Shown here piece after piece: positions 10,901-22,435 of a stretch of DNA of 64,000 nt. Origin of the DNA: Dipylidium caninum (taxonomy: Eukaryota > Platyhelminthes > Cestoda > Cyclophyllidea > Dipylidiidae); assembly GCA_017562135.1 (NCBI GenBank), contig QEYB01000629.1, positions 1,106,535 to 1,170,534 of the forward strand. The letters run 5' to 3'. The notes under the pieces are model-generated. The model searched no databases and was not told the DNA's origin. It saw nothing but the letters and a program-made list of their open reading frames with translations. The stretch's first letter is position 1; every line of letters begins with the position of its first letter. The translations under genes and the position numbers were made by a program.

Positions 10901-13900
10901 CCTCAGAACGCTGGCACCACTGGGCAGCAGGGGAGTAGGCAGGCGTCAGAGCGGCCCGTCGCGGCGGGCTTCTGCCTCACTCCGCCCTCGGCCTCTCGGG
11001 CGCCATCGTTGAGTCGTCGATGCTCCACTCACCACCGCGAAGGCGGCGCCGCCGCCCACTTCAAAGGCGGGCAGACGTTGCGACCTCCATTGGAAAGAAC
11101 TGTCCGGCCAGACGTGCCTCTGACTCCGCCGAGGACAGGACGAGTGTGTGGGGTTTTGTGGGGCGCTCGCCTCGTCCAGCCGGGGAGACACCGACCGCTG
11201 CCTTCTTGGGTCCGTTGCATTGCCAATCGCCGCTTGGTCGGGGCGTGGAGGCCTGTCTGGGCGGCATCAAAGGCGATTTAGCAGTTTTTTGTCCAGACTC
11301 TGTCTGCAAGTGTGGAGCATTTTATGGCCGTGGTCGCCGCCGTCGTTGCTGTGGTGCGTCGCGCCCGAAGAACACACTTTCCCCTCTCCACCCCTTGGCT
11401 TCGCTGCTGCCTCGTCCGCCCACCGCGACGGTCCTCTGATTCGCCCTCTCCGCCGGCGCCCAGATGCGTCCCCAACTCGTTTATGCAGACGAGTTGGAAG
11501 AAGAGCAACTCGGCAACTCGACTGCCCTTCGTGGACCCCGCAAAGCCGGGCTGTCCAAGGTAAAACGCCCGCCAGAAGAGGCTGTTCATCTGCAAGCCCT
11601 GTCTGGCTCCAAATAAAAAACCCTCCCGTGTGATTTTCATCGACTGAGGAAAAGGTTTAAGCGTCTTCCAAAGCCTGTCAGGTCCGTTGCCGGAAGAGGC
11701 AGGACTGAATCGCTCGTTGGTTTTCCGCACGACCCCCTTCGGAAGCAGACCCCAGACGAACCGCCATCTTCATTCCCAACCAGTGCAAATCCGTGCTGTT
11801 TGACGGGATCCACCAGCGAGGAGGCCGTCTTTACCGACTTAGTGGCCGTCGCCTCGGCGTCAAGGAACGCCACAGCAGTGGGCGATTTCATGCCCACGCA
11901 GGGCCGTTTCTTCCCTCTGCGTTTAGTCTTCTCCCCCTTCCCTGACGCGGTTCATGGCCCCCGTGGATTGGAGGCTGCGATTTCGTCTCACAACGCCTGG
12001 CACGCTGTGGGCGTCGGCCAGTGTGCAGTCGGGGCAACAACTCAGCCGCTTCCGCCAGGTCCCCAGGGGCTCAGCCATTCATCACGACGCCGGACGAAGG
12101 CGGCTGAACTGACAGACCGGCGCCCACGACATAGTTCCACCCACTTGTCCCGCATTTGGGCATCTTTTCTCCCAAATTTCACGAATGTCAACTCCCAAAT
12201 GGCTCTGGGCTTCAAAGCACACCTCTTTCAGCTCCCAGGAGGAGTGGGAAGAAGACTTCGCTTCCCTGAAGTCCAACGAGGACGAACCGGATGAAGACAG
12301 TGGCAAAAGCGCAGGAGAATGAGACGGCCGCTGAGGGCAGAGTCGGGCGCCTCGCCTCGCCTCTCCTGCTCCCGAGACGTCGGCTGCCGCTCGCCTCTCC
12401 GCTCGGGCGTTGCGACCGGCGACCGTCTTCCCTGCCCGTCTTTCACTCCGTGTGGGCGGGTAATTTCTCTCTCCCGGCGCATGCTGCTCCAAACGACATG
12501 GACTCGTCCATTATCCGCTGTTGACAGTTGATATTCCCTGACGGAGGTGGAAATAACACACGCCAACCGGGCTACGACGACATGGGCGGGGGCAGGCGCC
12601 AGCACCTCGAGGAGCGGTTTCCGCCACTTAACAGCGGGTGACGCTTTCGTGACTGGCGGCGAGGCCATCGGTGTTAGGGCTTTCGCCTGCCCCACCAAAC
12701 GCCTTTCACTCTCCCACCGTGTTTAAGTGCGCCTCCATCGCCCCACCGAAATAATGTCTGCCGCGTGAAAATGACGCCTCTTGGGTCATCTGGCCTTTAA
12801 TGCACTTCACGCTAATAAAATAAACTTGACTTCTGCCTTGAGCCAAGTCGATTAGGGTTGAGAGCGCGAGAAAGCAATGAAACCGGCTTCTGATTTGGCG
12901 TCGTGTTAAATGCAGTTGCCCACAGCCGAGTCGCCTCGGGTGCCCTCGACTTCCCCGTCCGCAGTTTGAGGGTGGCCAAGGCGGAGAGCGTTCGACCGCG
13001 GCGGGTCTCCTCGAGCCGCGGGGAACTTCGAGGCGGCCCAAATCCTCGTGCGGGCGAAATTCACAGCCGGTGGACGGCCTGCGTCCCGATCCCGCCGTCT
13101 TCCCCGCCCTCCGTCCCCGGTGACGCGTCAGCGTTCACCCTCGAATACGCGATTAGTTAGGGAATTTAGTGCCCCGTAGTGACAGGGCGACGGTTTTCAA
13201 GTCGTTTTGTCGTGCTCCGGCACACCAGCGCAGTTGTGACGCTCCTTTCCACTCCGCCGGGTCTTTTCTCTTCTGAGCCCGTGCTCTGAAGCCCGACACC
13301 CCACCTCGTGTGCCGCCCAACCGGTCCGCAGCATTTCACCGCTACGGGGCCACACGGCCTCCACTCGCCCGCCCAACCCTCCGCTCCTAGTGGCCCTTCT
13401 CCCGCTCCTCTTTCCTACCCTCGCTGTAAATCTCATCATGAGTGTGTTCCCTTCATCCACTTAGGGATTTTCCCCCACATCGCCGAGGCTGAAGTGGAGG
13501 AGGGCGCTAAATGACTGGGGAAGGCGAGGGACGGGGGACGGGAGGCGGAAGGGGGACGCAGTGAAGGCCTGCTTCGTGGGGAGAAAATGCCTCTCCGCGC
13601 CGCGGTGCCCCTCCGAGTCGGCGGAGGCAATCAAATCGGGTCCAGTCGAGGTTTCGCTGACCGCTTTTCATCGCTCCAAGTTAATGGACGTCCGACGGCG
13701 CCGCGCCCAGTGGTGTTGAAACACACAGGCACACAGTTGGGTGAAAGTATGGTTGCGTTACAACATCAAAATGCCGACAGAGAGACAGGCGAGCGGGCGG
13801 ACGAGCGGACGGGCAGGCAGACAGACAGACATGAAAACGCTCCCTCGCCTGTGTTGTAGACAGGCGTTCTTCACATGATGGATGAGGTCCGATTTCACTC

Positions 13901-14352
13901 GGTGAGTGAATTAATCAAGCCGTCCACCCTCCACGCCTCTCTTGCTCACATCACAGCTGTTCCGCCTCCACACAAAAGGAGTCTTTCACATGTGCCGTAA
14001 GGGCAATTTGCGGTCTGGGCGGCTATCGCCTCCCTGAAACCTTCACATCTGGCACGGCTCGCCGCCCGGACCGGACGGACGAATGGACAGGCGGCGCTGC
14101 CGTGTGAATGGGTCCAAATGCCCGGCGGTTGGCCGAGGAATGACCGGTTGGTAAAGTGAACAAGGAAGTCTCCAAGCAGAAAGCGAATCCGCCGAGTGTG
14201 AATTACGGCCAAATGTGAGGGTTGGCGTCCGGACTGGACGACGGACCAGGGACTGACGCCCCTCCACGGCTGTGTGAAGAAATTGTTACACCGCGACACA
14301 AACAAAATGTGTAAACAAATAGACAAGAAAAGTGGTGAATATTATTTTTTTC
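7951..14352. other. GC-rich non-coding DNA, no gene supported
   Basis: Contains only short overlapping open frames without recognisable domains. Notable parts are a G-rich tract near 9.9 kb and GACAG/GCGGG-type units near 13.8 kb. Confidence 0.55.
9898..9946. repeat. G-quadruplex-prone G-rich tract
   Basis: Repeated GGGGC units (at least eight runs of four or more G) on the plus strand. Confidence 0.85.
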
Positions 14353-14462
14353 TTCTCCTCTCCTCCTCCTCTCCTCCTCCTCCTCCTCCTCCTCCTCCTC
14401 CTCCTCCTCCTCCTTCCTCCTCCCCGAGTCGCCTCCTCCTCCTCCCCAGTCCTCCTCCTCCT
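14353..14462. repeat. (CTC)n trinucleotide tract
   Basis: Long CTC/CCT array with minor interruptions. It produces false poly-Arg, poly-Ser and poly-Pro frames. Confidence 0.95.
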
Positions 14463-15043
14463 GAGTGAGTGAAGACTCTTCATCGGCAAAAAAAAAATTT
14501 GGAAATTTTCTTCCAAATCACAGAAAGGACACCCATCGCGACGCCACTTCCGACAGAGCCAACAACTCGCCGTCACCGGCCCTTTGCTCCAGGCTGCCTG
14601 AGCCCGACAGAGAGACTGGCGGTCGTCTCTTACGACGACAGACACGAGGAATTGGTTGGGTCTACGCCACGGCGAGGAGTCGAAACGACGTCCTCTCAGT
14701 AGAATTATTTAGCGGAGCGTCTCGACTTCATTTGGCGCCTCACGCTTCGAGGCGAGCGAATGACTTTCTCGCCGGGGCGAAAGTGCAAGGATTCCATTAT
14801 AACCGACGTGGCAATTTATAAAATTAAGCAAATTACCTGTGGCCGGCGCCTGGACGGGGCAGTGAAGACGGACTCGGTCGCCAGAAATGTGGTCAGGCAA
14901 ATTCTCCGCGCGACTAGACCACGGCAATTAGACGAAGAAGTGGGCAGTGTGGCTTGCTGCGGCGAGGGGCGAGGGGGAGGGGGCGGGTGAGGGAGGAGGG
15001 GGGCTCTCTGTCAAAAATGTCGTTCGTCTCGGTGTGTGCTCCT

Positions 15044-15072
15044 CCGTCTCCGTCTCCGTCTCCGTCTCCGTC
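15044..15072. repeat. (GTCTCC)n hexanucleotide repeat
   Basis: Five tandem CCGTCT units. Confidence 0.9.
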
Positions 15073-15392
15073 GGGGCGCAAGTGTCAGCCGGGAGCGGCG
15101 GTGTTAACAGGTTGGCTAATTATTCATATCACTCCACGCATGTGTCGCGAAGGTCAGTCGGGCGGGTTGTCAGGGCAACCTCGCGTCCAAACCACCACTG
15201 TCAGCTACGTTGTCACGGTCAGACGTGGAGAAACAGGCCAAACCGGTGTCACTCCCTGCGGGAGACAGCGCACTGACAACGCGACCACGCGACTTCCCCT
15301 CCACAAGTGTCATTGTGAACTACAAAACTCACCTGCCATTATTCGCGCTTCTTTGCCTCCCTTGGTAGACGGGACGCCTTCGTCCGACGTGT

Positions 15393-15422
15393 TCGTCGAT
15401 CCTCGTCGATCCTCGTCGATCC
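15393..15422. repeat. Ten-base tandem repeat, three copies
   Basis: Three successive copies of TCGTCGATCC. Confidence 0.9.
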
Positions 15423-17385
15423 CCGCTGCACAGCGTCCATTCGCCTCGCTGGGCTGGGAATGTGTCGGTGGAGTCAAAACGACCAAGGTGAATCGACTCA
15501 TTCAGTTGCCACCCGCAAGAGGAGGCCATTTCCGTCCGACTGGGTGCTTCACCCACCTTCACCCGTTAGACAAGGCGACGACGTTGGCCTGGGTAAAGGA
15601 CGAGGTCAAGGACGCGGGGACGTCCGTCCTCCGTCCACGCCCGGGCGCAGGGGAGCTTCTCCTCAACTTGCGGGTGCTCAAATGAACGCCTCGCGGTGAG
15701 AGGGTGTTGATTTTGCAGTGTTGACAAAACAAACCGCTCCTGCCCGACCCACGAGACGTTGGTGCCCCGTTGCGCGAGCCAAGACCATAATCCGCCTCAA
15801 CGGGAAACGCTACTTTTGCGCTAATTGTCGGCATCTGTTTGGGGAAAGAGGGTATTTTTAGTCTTTTCCATCAATCTGCCCGGAGGCAGTGAGCGTCAAC
15901 TCCCACTAACCACAAAAAAGGCATTTGTTGGGGACTTTTATGTTTACCAAGTCCGTGATCCGTTGTGCACGCCTTGTCGTCGCTTTGCCAGCGAAAACAC
16001 TTTACTGTCCGGACGGTGAGGTTCACCTGTGAGTGAGGATCGCTTTCCCCGCAGAGGGGACCCTCACTTCTCCCGCCTCCACGCCAAAAACAGCCTTCCT
16101 GGCGACCCGGAGGCCATTCAGCACGCGCGTCGGGGCGATATTTACGTGTGGCTCCGGTCCCACCGGCGAGAGAGACCATTTGTCACGACTATGTGACACT
16201 GGTGCTGTTCCGTGCAATCATCAGGCCTGTACATAAATTTGAATGGGTAACGTTGTGTACATGCACTTACCTATCAAGTGTGCCACGCGGAGTGGCATTG
16301 AGAGTGACAAGGACGTGAGTGATTAGCTACTAAGTGAGGTGACATTTTGGAAAGTTTCTGATGCATATTGACATTTGGAATGTCAATTTGAAAAGTCAAG
16401 ACTAATAAAATGAGGTTGGTAAAGCCCAAGTCGCCCCCCCCCCCATTTCCGAATAAAATCCACCCGATAAGCAGCAGTCGACTGGGGAGATGGACTGCAG
16501 ATCAGGCGACAAGGCCACTGGTTGTTCGGGTGTTGTCTTCCAGTGTCCCGTCGGCAGGTGGAGCACTCAGCCATCGTGTGAGTATCCGAAGATGGATTTT
16601 AAAACTAAAGTTTCTTCTCGTGAACTGCGCTACGTTGCTCTTCCTGTGCAAGCTATTTCGATGGATCCACCCGTCAATTCTTTCTTGGAGGCGCCCATTT
16701 TATACACAACTCGCTGTCTGTGGGAACAACTGCTCCAAAGGGGACCGTCTCCTATCGTCGAGCCCACCCACCCTCCACTTCTCCCCAATCTAATCCCCAT
16801 GCTGAGTTATCCTGGAATTCCATCAGCACAGGGAAGTGTCTCACACCTCGCATGCATGAAGCCAAAGAACGAAAACGAAGTTCTCACCTAAACCACAAAC
16901 GGGAAGGGCCATTTGTTGGAGATCTCCGTGCCTTCCACAAACAGTCCTAGTTGGGCTTACCCCGCTGTCAAATTCGTCGGCTCACAGTCGAAATGTTCTC
17001 TTACCTCGAGCAATTTTACTAACAATGTCATCAAGGTTAACTTAAAAAAACTGACATGCAGACGGAAAGAGTGGCTTTGGGCACGCATGGGGTGACTAAG
17101 AGAACGAACGAGAATGGATGTAAACAGTCCTCGAAGGCGAACTCATAAGTTATCTTCCATCACACCTCCTAGAAATCGGGTGCGGCACGTTACTGAATGC
17201 ACGAGTAGTATAAGATATCCACTTGAGAAACACACAAGCATATAAGTGGCATGGTGAGTAGGCGAACATTCACACTGCCTCTAACACTCACCCGCACGAA
17301 GCGCACATTTGAAGTGGGCATGAAAGAGCCGTCAACAAGACGCGCGATTACTTCTAGCGTCACGCCCTGGCGAGCAGCTCTATTT

Positions 17386-17402
17386 CGCGCGCGCGCGCGC
17401 GC
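17386..17402. repeat. (CG)n tract
   Basis: Seventeen bases of alternating C and G, able to adopt Z-DNA. It lies in a purine-pyrimidine alternating neighbourhood (GTGCATGTGCGCACGCGTG). Confidence 0.9.
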
Positions 17403-17895
17403 TAGTACGTGAGCCCACGTGCATGTGCGCACGCGTGCGTGGGTGTATGCGTATGCGTCGCACGCGTTTGTGTTTTTGCTATGGGAAGTGACAGCGGCCT
17501 TCAATCAAATTCACCTTTGATCCCTCACTATGCGCCCGCGCGCGCCTTTATGGGGTTGTGCATGGCTAAAGGGGATTTTGAGTGGCGCCGATTTTATCAA
17601 AAATTTTTTCCCTAACCCATCTTTTTTTAAAAAAATAGGCGCAAAATTTTGCCCCCTACAGAAAACGCCTAACTGGCGACTTTGTGTTCTGCCTCGAATT
17701 CTTTGGCCTCGGCGGAATATCGATCGACCAGCTCACATGCGCTGAGCAGAAGCCCTGGCTGAGCGGCGAACGATCGATTATTTTATCGATCTCACTGAGC
17801 CGTAGGCACGGCCTGGGAGGCAGGCCGCGAAATGATGTCAAGTGGTGGCGAACACCGGCGGTTATCGACCACCACATCAAGCTGAGTTTCTCTTT

Positions 17896-17910
17896 AAAAA
17901 AAAAAAAAAA
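17896..17910 (+). repeat. A15 homopolymer
   Basis: Fifteen A bases end an AT-rich then GC-rich stretch beginning near 17,600. It could be the tail of an old retroposon on the plus strand, but no family is recognised and no target duplication was found. Confidence 0.6.
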
Positions 17911-18454
17911 CTAGGCCCCAGCCCCATCTTATGCAACCATAGCGGAGGTTTTGCGGACACATCCAAGTGGGAGGAAGCACCGACCCCTCGAAGGCTACGA
18001 GACAACCAACCTCGACTTGACATCACCGACCACAACTTATGTGGGGTGTTAAAATCCACGCCGAAACCGTCTGACGAGTAATGTTACACCAAGAGCGTGG
18101 GAAGACGAACTACGGGGCTCGGGAGGAGTTACATGGCAGGGCTCCGGCCCAAGCATTAAAACCACCCCACCACCCAGACGCCTGCACGTCTGATGGCAAC
18201 CCTTAAGAGATAACAAACACTCAAGAGTTTACGGTACGGAGTAAATATCGACTTGTCATCTTTTCATATATATATGTACATAAAGATTCCAAAGAGTAAG
18301 TAGTCTCTCTGTTCAAAGGTTCCTTCTCAAGCACCTCATCACACCTATTTGCATACTACTTATTTACAACACATTAAATGGAGATTCGAAAGAGAGAGAG
18401 AGAGTGAAAGGGGACACAGCTACGGGTTTGAAAAGGTAGAAGAGAAATAAGGAA

Positions 18455-18460
18455 TTTAAT
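18455..18460 (-). terminator. Possible poly(A) signal ATTAAA after tsh
   Basis: ATTAAA on the minus strand lies about 25 bases past the tsh stop. I see no AATAAA on that strand in the next kilobase. The site would leave an unusually short 3'UTR, so this is only a candidate. Confidence 0.15.
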
Positions 18461-18482
18461 CTCCTGTGGCGTGTAGATTTAA

Positions 18483-21400
18483 TCATTGTGACTCTGATTC
18501 CTTTGAAGGGATTGTCACATTCTCACCACCCAGTAAGGTGTTTGCGGACAGTGCAGAGGCCGTCGTCGTTGTAGTAGTGTTAGTTACTGCCGTAGCAGTC
18601 GTGGAAGCAACAGCTGCTGCCGCCGCTGCCGCAACAGCAGCCGCATTTCCCAACGAGGCAAGATGTCGAATGGCGCTCAGGTAAGAGCCCAATGCTTCCG
18701 GATTGATTGGCGGCTCTTGTGTTGGTGTCGGAGTGACTGTAAAATTCTGCAAAAGACTTGTCAGTGGTGGATACGCTGGCAGTTGTGGCGGCGGCGGGGG
18801 AGGGGGCGGGGGCTGAGGTTGAGTCATCTCCTCTCCGGGTTTGTTATTAGTCGCAGCGTTGGGTGCTGCCACGGCCAGAGAGACCATAGCTTGTGCGAAG
18901 AGGAACAAGGCCTTCTGTTCTGGCGACAGTCCTGACGCGTCCACAGGCTGCGCGGGAGGTGGTGGTGGTGGTGGTGGTGGCGGAGGAGGAGGAGGTGGTG
19001 GGGGCGGTGCCGGAGCAGCGGTGCTGGTTGTAGGGAAGAGAATGGAGAAAAGAGGGCTTGTGGAAGTCGCAGTGTTCCCAGGGTTGGTCTCCGCGGGTCT
19101 TGTCAAAGACGCTAGAAAATCTGCCGGTTTCAGATTCGCTGTACGGCCAGCTTGAGATAAGTTAAAGTGTCTCAAAAGTGCCGCAAGAGCAGCGGCCTCT
19201 GTGGGAGGCTTAGGATCGGTCGGTTTGGGTTGAACTGATTGTTGGGGCAATGACGGCTGCGTCGATGGCGGTGCAGGTTGTGCGGGCTGAGAGTTTGGTT
19301 GCTGCTGATGATGTGGGGGCGGCGGCGGCGGCGGCGGCGGCGGGGGAGGTGGCGAGAAGAACCGACTCAAATCAGCAGTCCCCGAGGGGAACCCGGGGTA
19401 AGGATACGGCAACCCGCGTTTATCCGGAACCTGTGGACCCATACTGCCCGGCGATACAGCACCTGCAGATGGCTTGGCCAGCGCGGATTGTTGAAGGAGA
19501 CATGGACACTTATTTTTACTAATATGTAGACGAACTTGGCCTTTATTCGCGAATGGTTTCCCGCAGAAATGACACTTCGCCTTCTTGGTTATATTTGCTA
19601 CCATGCTGGGCCCGGCTGTAGTCATCGTCGGTGGATTCATGTGAACCGACAGAGGTGGTGCTTTGCCCACTGCGCTGAAATCGAACCCAGCGCCAGGAAA
19701 CACTGCCGAGGGTTGGTCGAATATTTTCGAAGGAGAAGGAAGGTTGGAGAGCTGTATCCCGGTGTCGGGTCGTTTAGACTCGGCGTCAGATTGTTTAGTC
19801 GCGTTGAAGAAAGCACTCAAAAGTCCCATCCAATTCGTGGTTTGGCTTTCACCGTTAGAGGTCAAAAGAAAGTCCACGTTAGGTGACGAGGTATGCGGTT
19901 GCTGGGAAGAATTGGTTACCGAAGAAGAAGCCGAGACCTTAGACATTAAATTCTGCAACGCTGAAAGCGCTGCCGCAATGTTTGATTGTTGCTGAATCGC
20001 CTCCGTGGTCGAAGGCACAGATTTGGATGCGCCGGAGACCTCCACATCGTTGGAGTGATTGGAAGGTGCAGGCGAAATTTCACTGGTTTGGCTGAAGGGT
20101 CGAATCGGGCTTTTTAAATTCGTCCCGCTCTGATGGGTAGTTTCCACAAGTTTCTGAAGTGACGATAGTGGGTTCTCGCTGCCTCCAGCTTCAACGGGAA
20201 AACCGCCCAAAAGCGGTCGCTTCTCCGATGATGTCTCCATTGATGGGTTCACAACCGCACCTCCAGGTGTCAGCGAATTCGAAGACCCGCTAGAGAATCG
20301 ACGTTTTAACTGAACGCATTTTTCTGGAGTGGCACTACTCGCGTCAGGCTCATTCAGCGGGGAAAGATTGCAGCGTCCGAAACCGGATGGTTTAACGAGA
20401 CCTTGCATCTGTTGCCTTTGTTGCCACATTGGAGGTCTGGAAGCTACGGGACTTGAAGCACTGGAGAAGGGCAGACTTTTTTCCACAAAACTTTCAATCT
20501 GCCTAATCACACTATCAGTGCATGCCCGACGTGATTGGTCATCCTCGGGTGCGCGCGGACTGGTGTTTTCCCTGCTGGACGTAGGTGAATTAAGGTACTT
20601 GTGCTCCTGCTTTTCACCTTCATTATGTGGTGAAGATGCAGCGCTTCTCTGGAGTTCTGAGGGACAGGACAACGCCTCTGGTGATGACGCTGGCTTTGGG
20701 GAGGGCTTCACCACGTGCATTTCATGGGAACTCGCAGGCCTCTCGCACTTCTGGGCCTCCTCCAAGCCTGGTGATTTCGTCCCGCCACGAGGCACTTCGG
20801 GATGTCCATTCGCCTTCTTCTCCGTCGCAAATGACTCGACTGTCTTCGGAGGCTCTGCTGGCACTGCCAGTCCGTTTTGAGAAGGTGCAGTGCCTCGAAT
20901 GGGTCGCTTCAAAGGCATAGAAGAGGAAGACGTCTTCATCGTGGTAGCATTCCACGAGGTATTTATTGAGCTGCCAGCGCGATTCCTATCCGCCACGGAG
21001 GAAAACGTCTGACTAGCCAACAAATTCCGACCTGCATCGCTGTATACGATCTCTGAGTAGTGACTTGTCTTCATCATGTGCATTGTCAGTTCAGGCAAAC
21101 TACGAAAGGACTGATTGCACCGCATGCAGCGCAGAATCTCTCTCGTCTGCTCGGTTTCACTGTTGATCCACATATCCTGGCCCCGCACTAATTTAGGAAT
21201 ATCACGTTCTGGCTGACTACTTCGTGGTTTGTGACCGGTATCACGCATGTGAAGGGTAAAGCCATACAGGCTCTCAAAATCGTCTCCGCAACTGCAAAGG
21301 AAAGCGGTTTCCCGACTGCGTGGTGGAGAGGTTATTTCACTCTGCAGCCGCTGTCCCATTGGGGAGGATTTAAGCGATGATTCTAAACCAGCGGCGGGAC

Positions 21401-22397
21401 TGGAAAAGTGTCCCCTCGTGTGGTTTGGGAGACTTGGTCCGTTCACGCGTCTGGAGGGGAAGCCAAGCCGATGGAAAGGCGGCGCGGCTGCTGGTGTAGA
21501 CTGACGAAAGGGCTCCGCTTCTTCAATTACCTGATGCTTCCTATTGCGCTGGTAGAACGCACTGTACTTCTGGTTGCCACGCATGGAGATCCCAGATATG
21601 GGAGGGTGCGGGTGCTGAACCGCTGACGCGGGTTGTGATTGTGTTGGGGGTGGTGGTGGCGGGGGAGGCGGGGGCGGCGGAGGCTGTTGCTTGCCCCCAG
21701 CAATCCACAGAGGACCAGTTGACGTTGAAACGTTTGGTTGAGGGCCACTTGCGGCATTCCTTCCAAGGCTGATCAACTGCCACCCGAGCTGGTGGAGAGC
21801 CTCGAGTGAACCAGCGTCAGTTCCTGATTCTTCATTGTCCGACCTCTTACCGATCAGGGCATGAAGAGAAGCTACTGTGGCATCCAAGGTCGAGGAAGTG
21901 GAAGTAAGGGTCTTAAAGAACTCCGTCAAGGTTTTAAGCTGGGCTGAAACCTCCTCTAATCCCGGTTGTTTCGATGTGGCTGTCTCCGAGGACCTAGAGT
22001 ACTTTTCTTCAAGCGAGGATACTCTTTCCTCATTCTCTACTTTTATTAATTTCTCGGCCTCGATGACTGACCTTTCTTCAGCTACAGTGACCTCTTCCCT
22101 CTCCATTTCTCCCTCCTCCATCTTGATGAGTTTTGGACACTCCAAAGAGATTGCTTCAGCAGAATTTGTCGCGGTAATCCTATCCGAGGCAGAGAGATCC
22201 AGAGGTCGGGTCTTGTTCGCGGATGAGGAGAAAGTCATCCCGATAGTCATTAGTGGTTCAGACTGCGGAGTAGCCTTGGTTTTAGAATGTAATTCTAACG
22301 GCACAGGCGACGATGATGCGGACGGTGGCGGTGGTGACGATGAATTAGCGGGTGTCGACGGAAGAGAAGGCGGATTCGTCGAGGACAGCACGTTCAT
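18483..22397 (-). CDS. tsh: Teashirt-family zinc-finger transcription factor (large, probably 3'-terminal, exon)
   Basis: A 1,304-codon open frame runs from ATG at 22,397 to TGA at 18,483. Residues 65-69 are PLDLS, the CtBP co-repressor-binding motif known in fly Teashirt. About 96-190 is charged and helix-like. Finger 1 is at 368-389 (C368, C370, H383, H389; one residue between the cysteines instead of two). The KLVRGQD linker (about 402-408) leads to finger 2 at 424-446 (CX2CX12HX5H). This pair with TGH/TSHY ends is diagnostic of Teashirt/TSHZ proteins. Finger 3 at 942-964 is C2HC. There is no homeodomain, unlike vertebrate TSHZ. Proline runs (239-251 and three in the C-terminal third) and an Ala/Thr run near the C-terminus make it longer than typical family members of about 1,000 residues. 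Inferred role: nuclear DNA-binding repressor/patterning factor. The ATG context is poor (T at -3) and the frame stays open to a splice acceptor at 22,436, so residues upstream are probably missing. Confidence 0.93.
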   Translation of the reverse strand: MNVLSSTNPPSLPSTPANSSSPPPPSASSSPVPLELHSKTKATPQSEPLMTIGMTFSSSANKTRPLDLSASDRITATNSAEAISLECPKLIKMEEGEMEREEVTVAEERSVIEAEKLIKVENEERVSSLEEKYSRSSETATSKQPGLEEVSAQLKTLTEFFKTLTSTSSTLDATVASLHALIGKRSDNEESGTDAGSLEALHQLGWQLISLGRNAASGPQPNVSTSTGPLWIAGGKQQPPPPPPPPPPPPPTQSQPASAVQHPHPPISGISMRGNQKYSAFYQRNRKHQVIEEAEPFRQSTPAAAPPFHRLGFPSRRVNGPSLPNHTRGHFSSPAAGLESSLKSSPMGQRLQSEITSPPRSRETAFLCSCGDDFESLYGFTLHMRDTGHKPRSSQPERDIPKLVRGQDMWINSETEQTREILRCMRCNQSFRSLPELTMHMMKTSHYSEIVYSDAGRNLLASQTFSSVADRNRAGSSINTSWNATTMKTSSSSMPLKRPIRGTAPSQNGLAVPAEPPKTVESFATEKKANGHPEVPRGGTKSPGLEEAQKCERPASSHEMHVVKPSPKPASSPEALSCPSELQRSAASSPHNEGEKQEHKYLNSPTSSRENTSPRAPEDDQSRRACTDSVIRQIESFVEKSLPFSSASSPVASRPPMWQQRQQMQGLVKPSGFGRCNLSPLNEPDASSATPEKCVQLKRRFSSGSSNSLTPGGAVVNPSMETSSEKRPLLGGFPVEAGGSENPLSSLQKLVETTHQSGTNLKSPIRPFSQTSEISPAPSNHSNDVEVSGASKSVPSTTEAIQQQSNIAAALSALQNLMSKVSASSSVTNSSQQPHTSSPNVDFLLTSNGESQTTNWMGLLSAFFNATKQSDAESKRPDTGIQLSNLPSPSKIFDQPSAVFPGAGFDFSAVGKAPPLSVHMNPPTMTTAGPSMVANITKKAKCHFCGKPFANKGQVRLHISKNKCPCLLQQSALAKPSAGAVSPGSMGPQVPDKRGLPYPYPGFPSGTADLSRFFSPPPPPPPPPPPPPHHQQQPNSQPAQPAPPSTQPSLPQQSVQPKPTDPKPPTEAAALAALLRHFNLSQAGRTANLKPADFLASLTRPAETNPGNTATSTSPLFSILFPTTSTAAPAPPPPPPPPPPPPPPPPPPAQPVDASGLSPEQKALFLFAQAMVSLAVAAPNAATNNKPGEEMTQPQPPPPPPPPPQLPAYPPLTSLLQNFTVTPTPTQEPPINPEALGSYLSAIRHLASLGNAAAVAAAAAAAVASTTATAVTNTTTTTTASALSANTLLGGENVTIPSKESESQ

Positions 22398-22435
22398 TGA
22401 ACTCCGGCTCCGGCACGTGATAGTGGCATCACACT
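22398..22435 (-). other. tsh: Probable extra coding or 5'UTR part of the tsh exon
   Basis: Between the predicted splice acceptor and the first in-frame ATG the frame stays open for 12 codons (reading CDATITCRSRSS) after two bases that would complete a codon begun in the previous exon. Vertebrate TSHZ genes are built the same way: a tiny first coding exon followed by one giant exon. Whether these bases are translated cannot be decided here, and no upstream exon was recognised. Confidence 0.5.

Larger units (their letters stand above)
14463..18454. other. Non-coding DNA 3' of tsh
   Basis: Becomes AT-richer towards tsh. It holds (GTCTCC)n, (CGTCGATCCT)3 and CG repeats, a retroposon-like stretch ending in a 15-base A run, and one open frame (16,490-16,891) discussed in the findings. 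The part next to 18,482 is presumably tsh 3'UTR on the minus strand. Confidence 0.5.

Noticed and set aside
14954..15685. 243-codon plus-strand open frame
   Set aside because: It starts in simple repeats (Arg/Gly, then Ser-Pro from GTCTCC units), has no domain, and overlaps open frames on the other strand; expected in GC-rich DNA.
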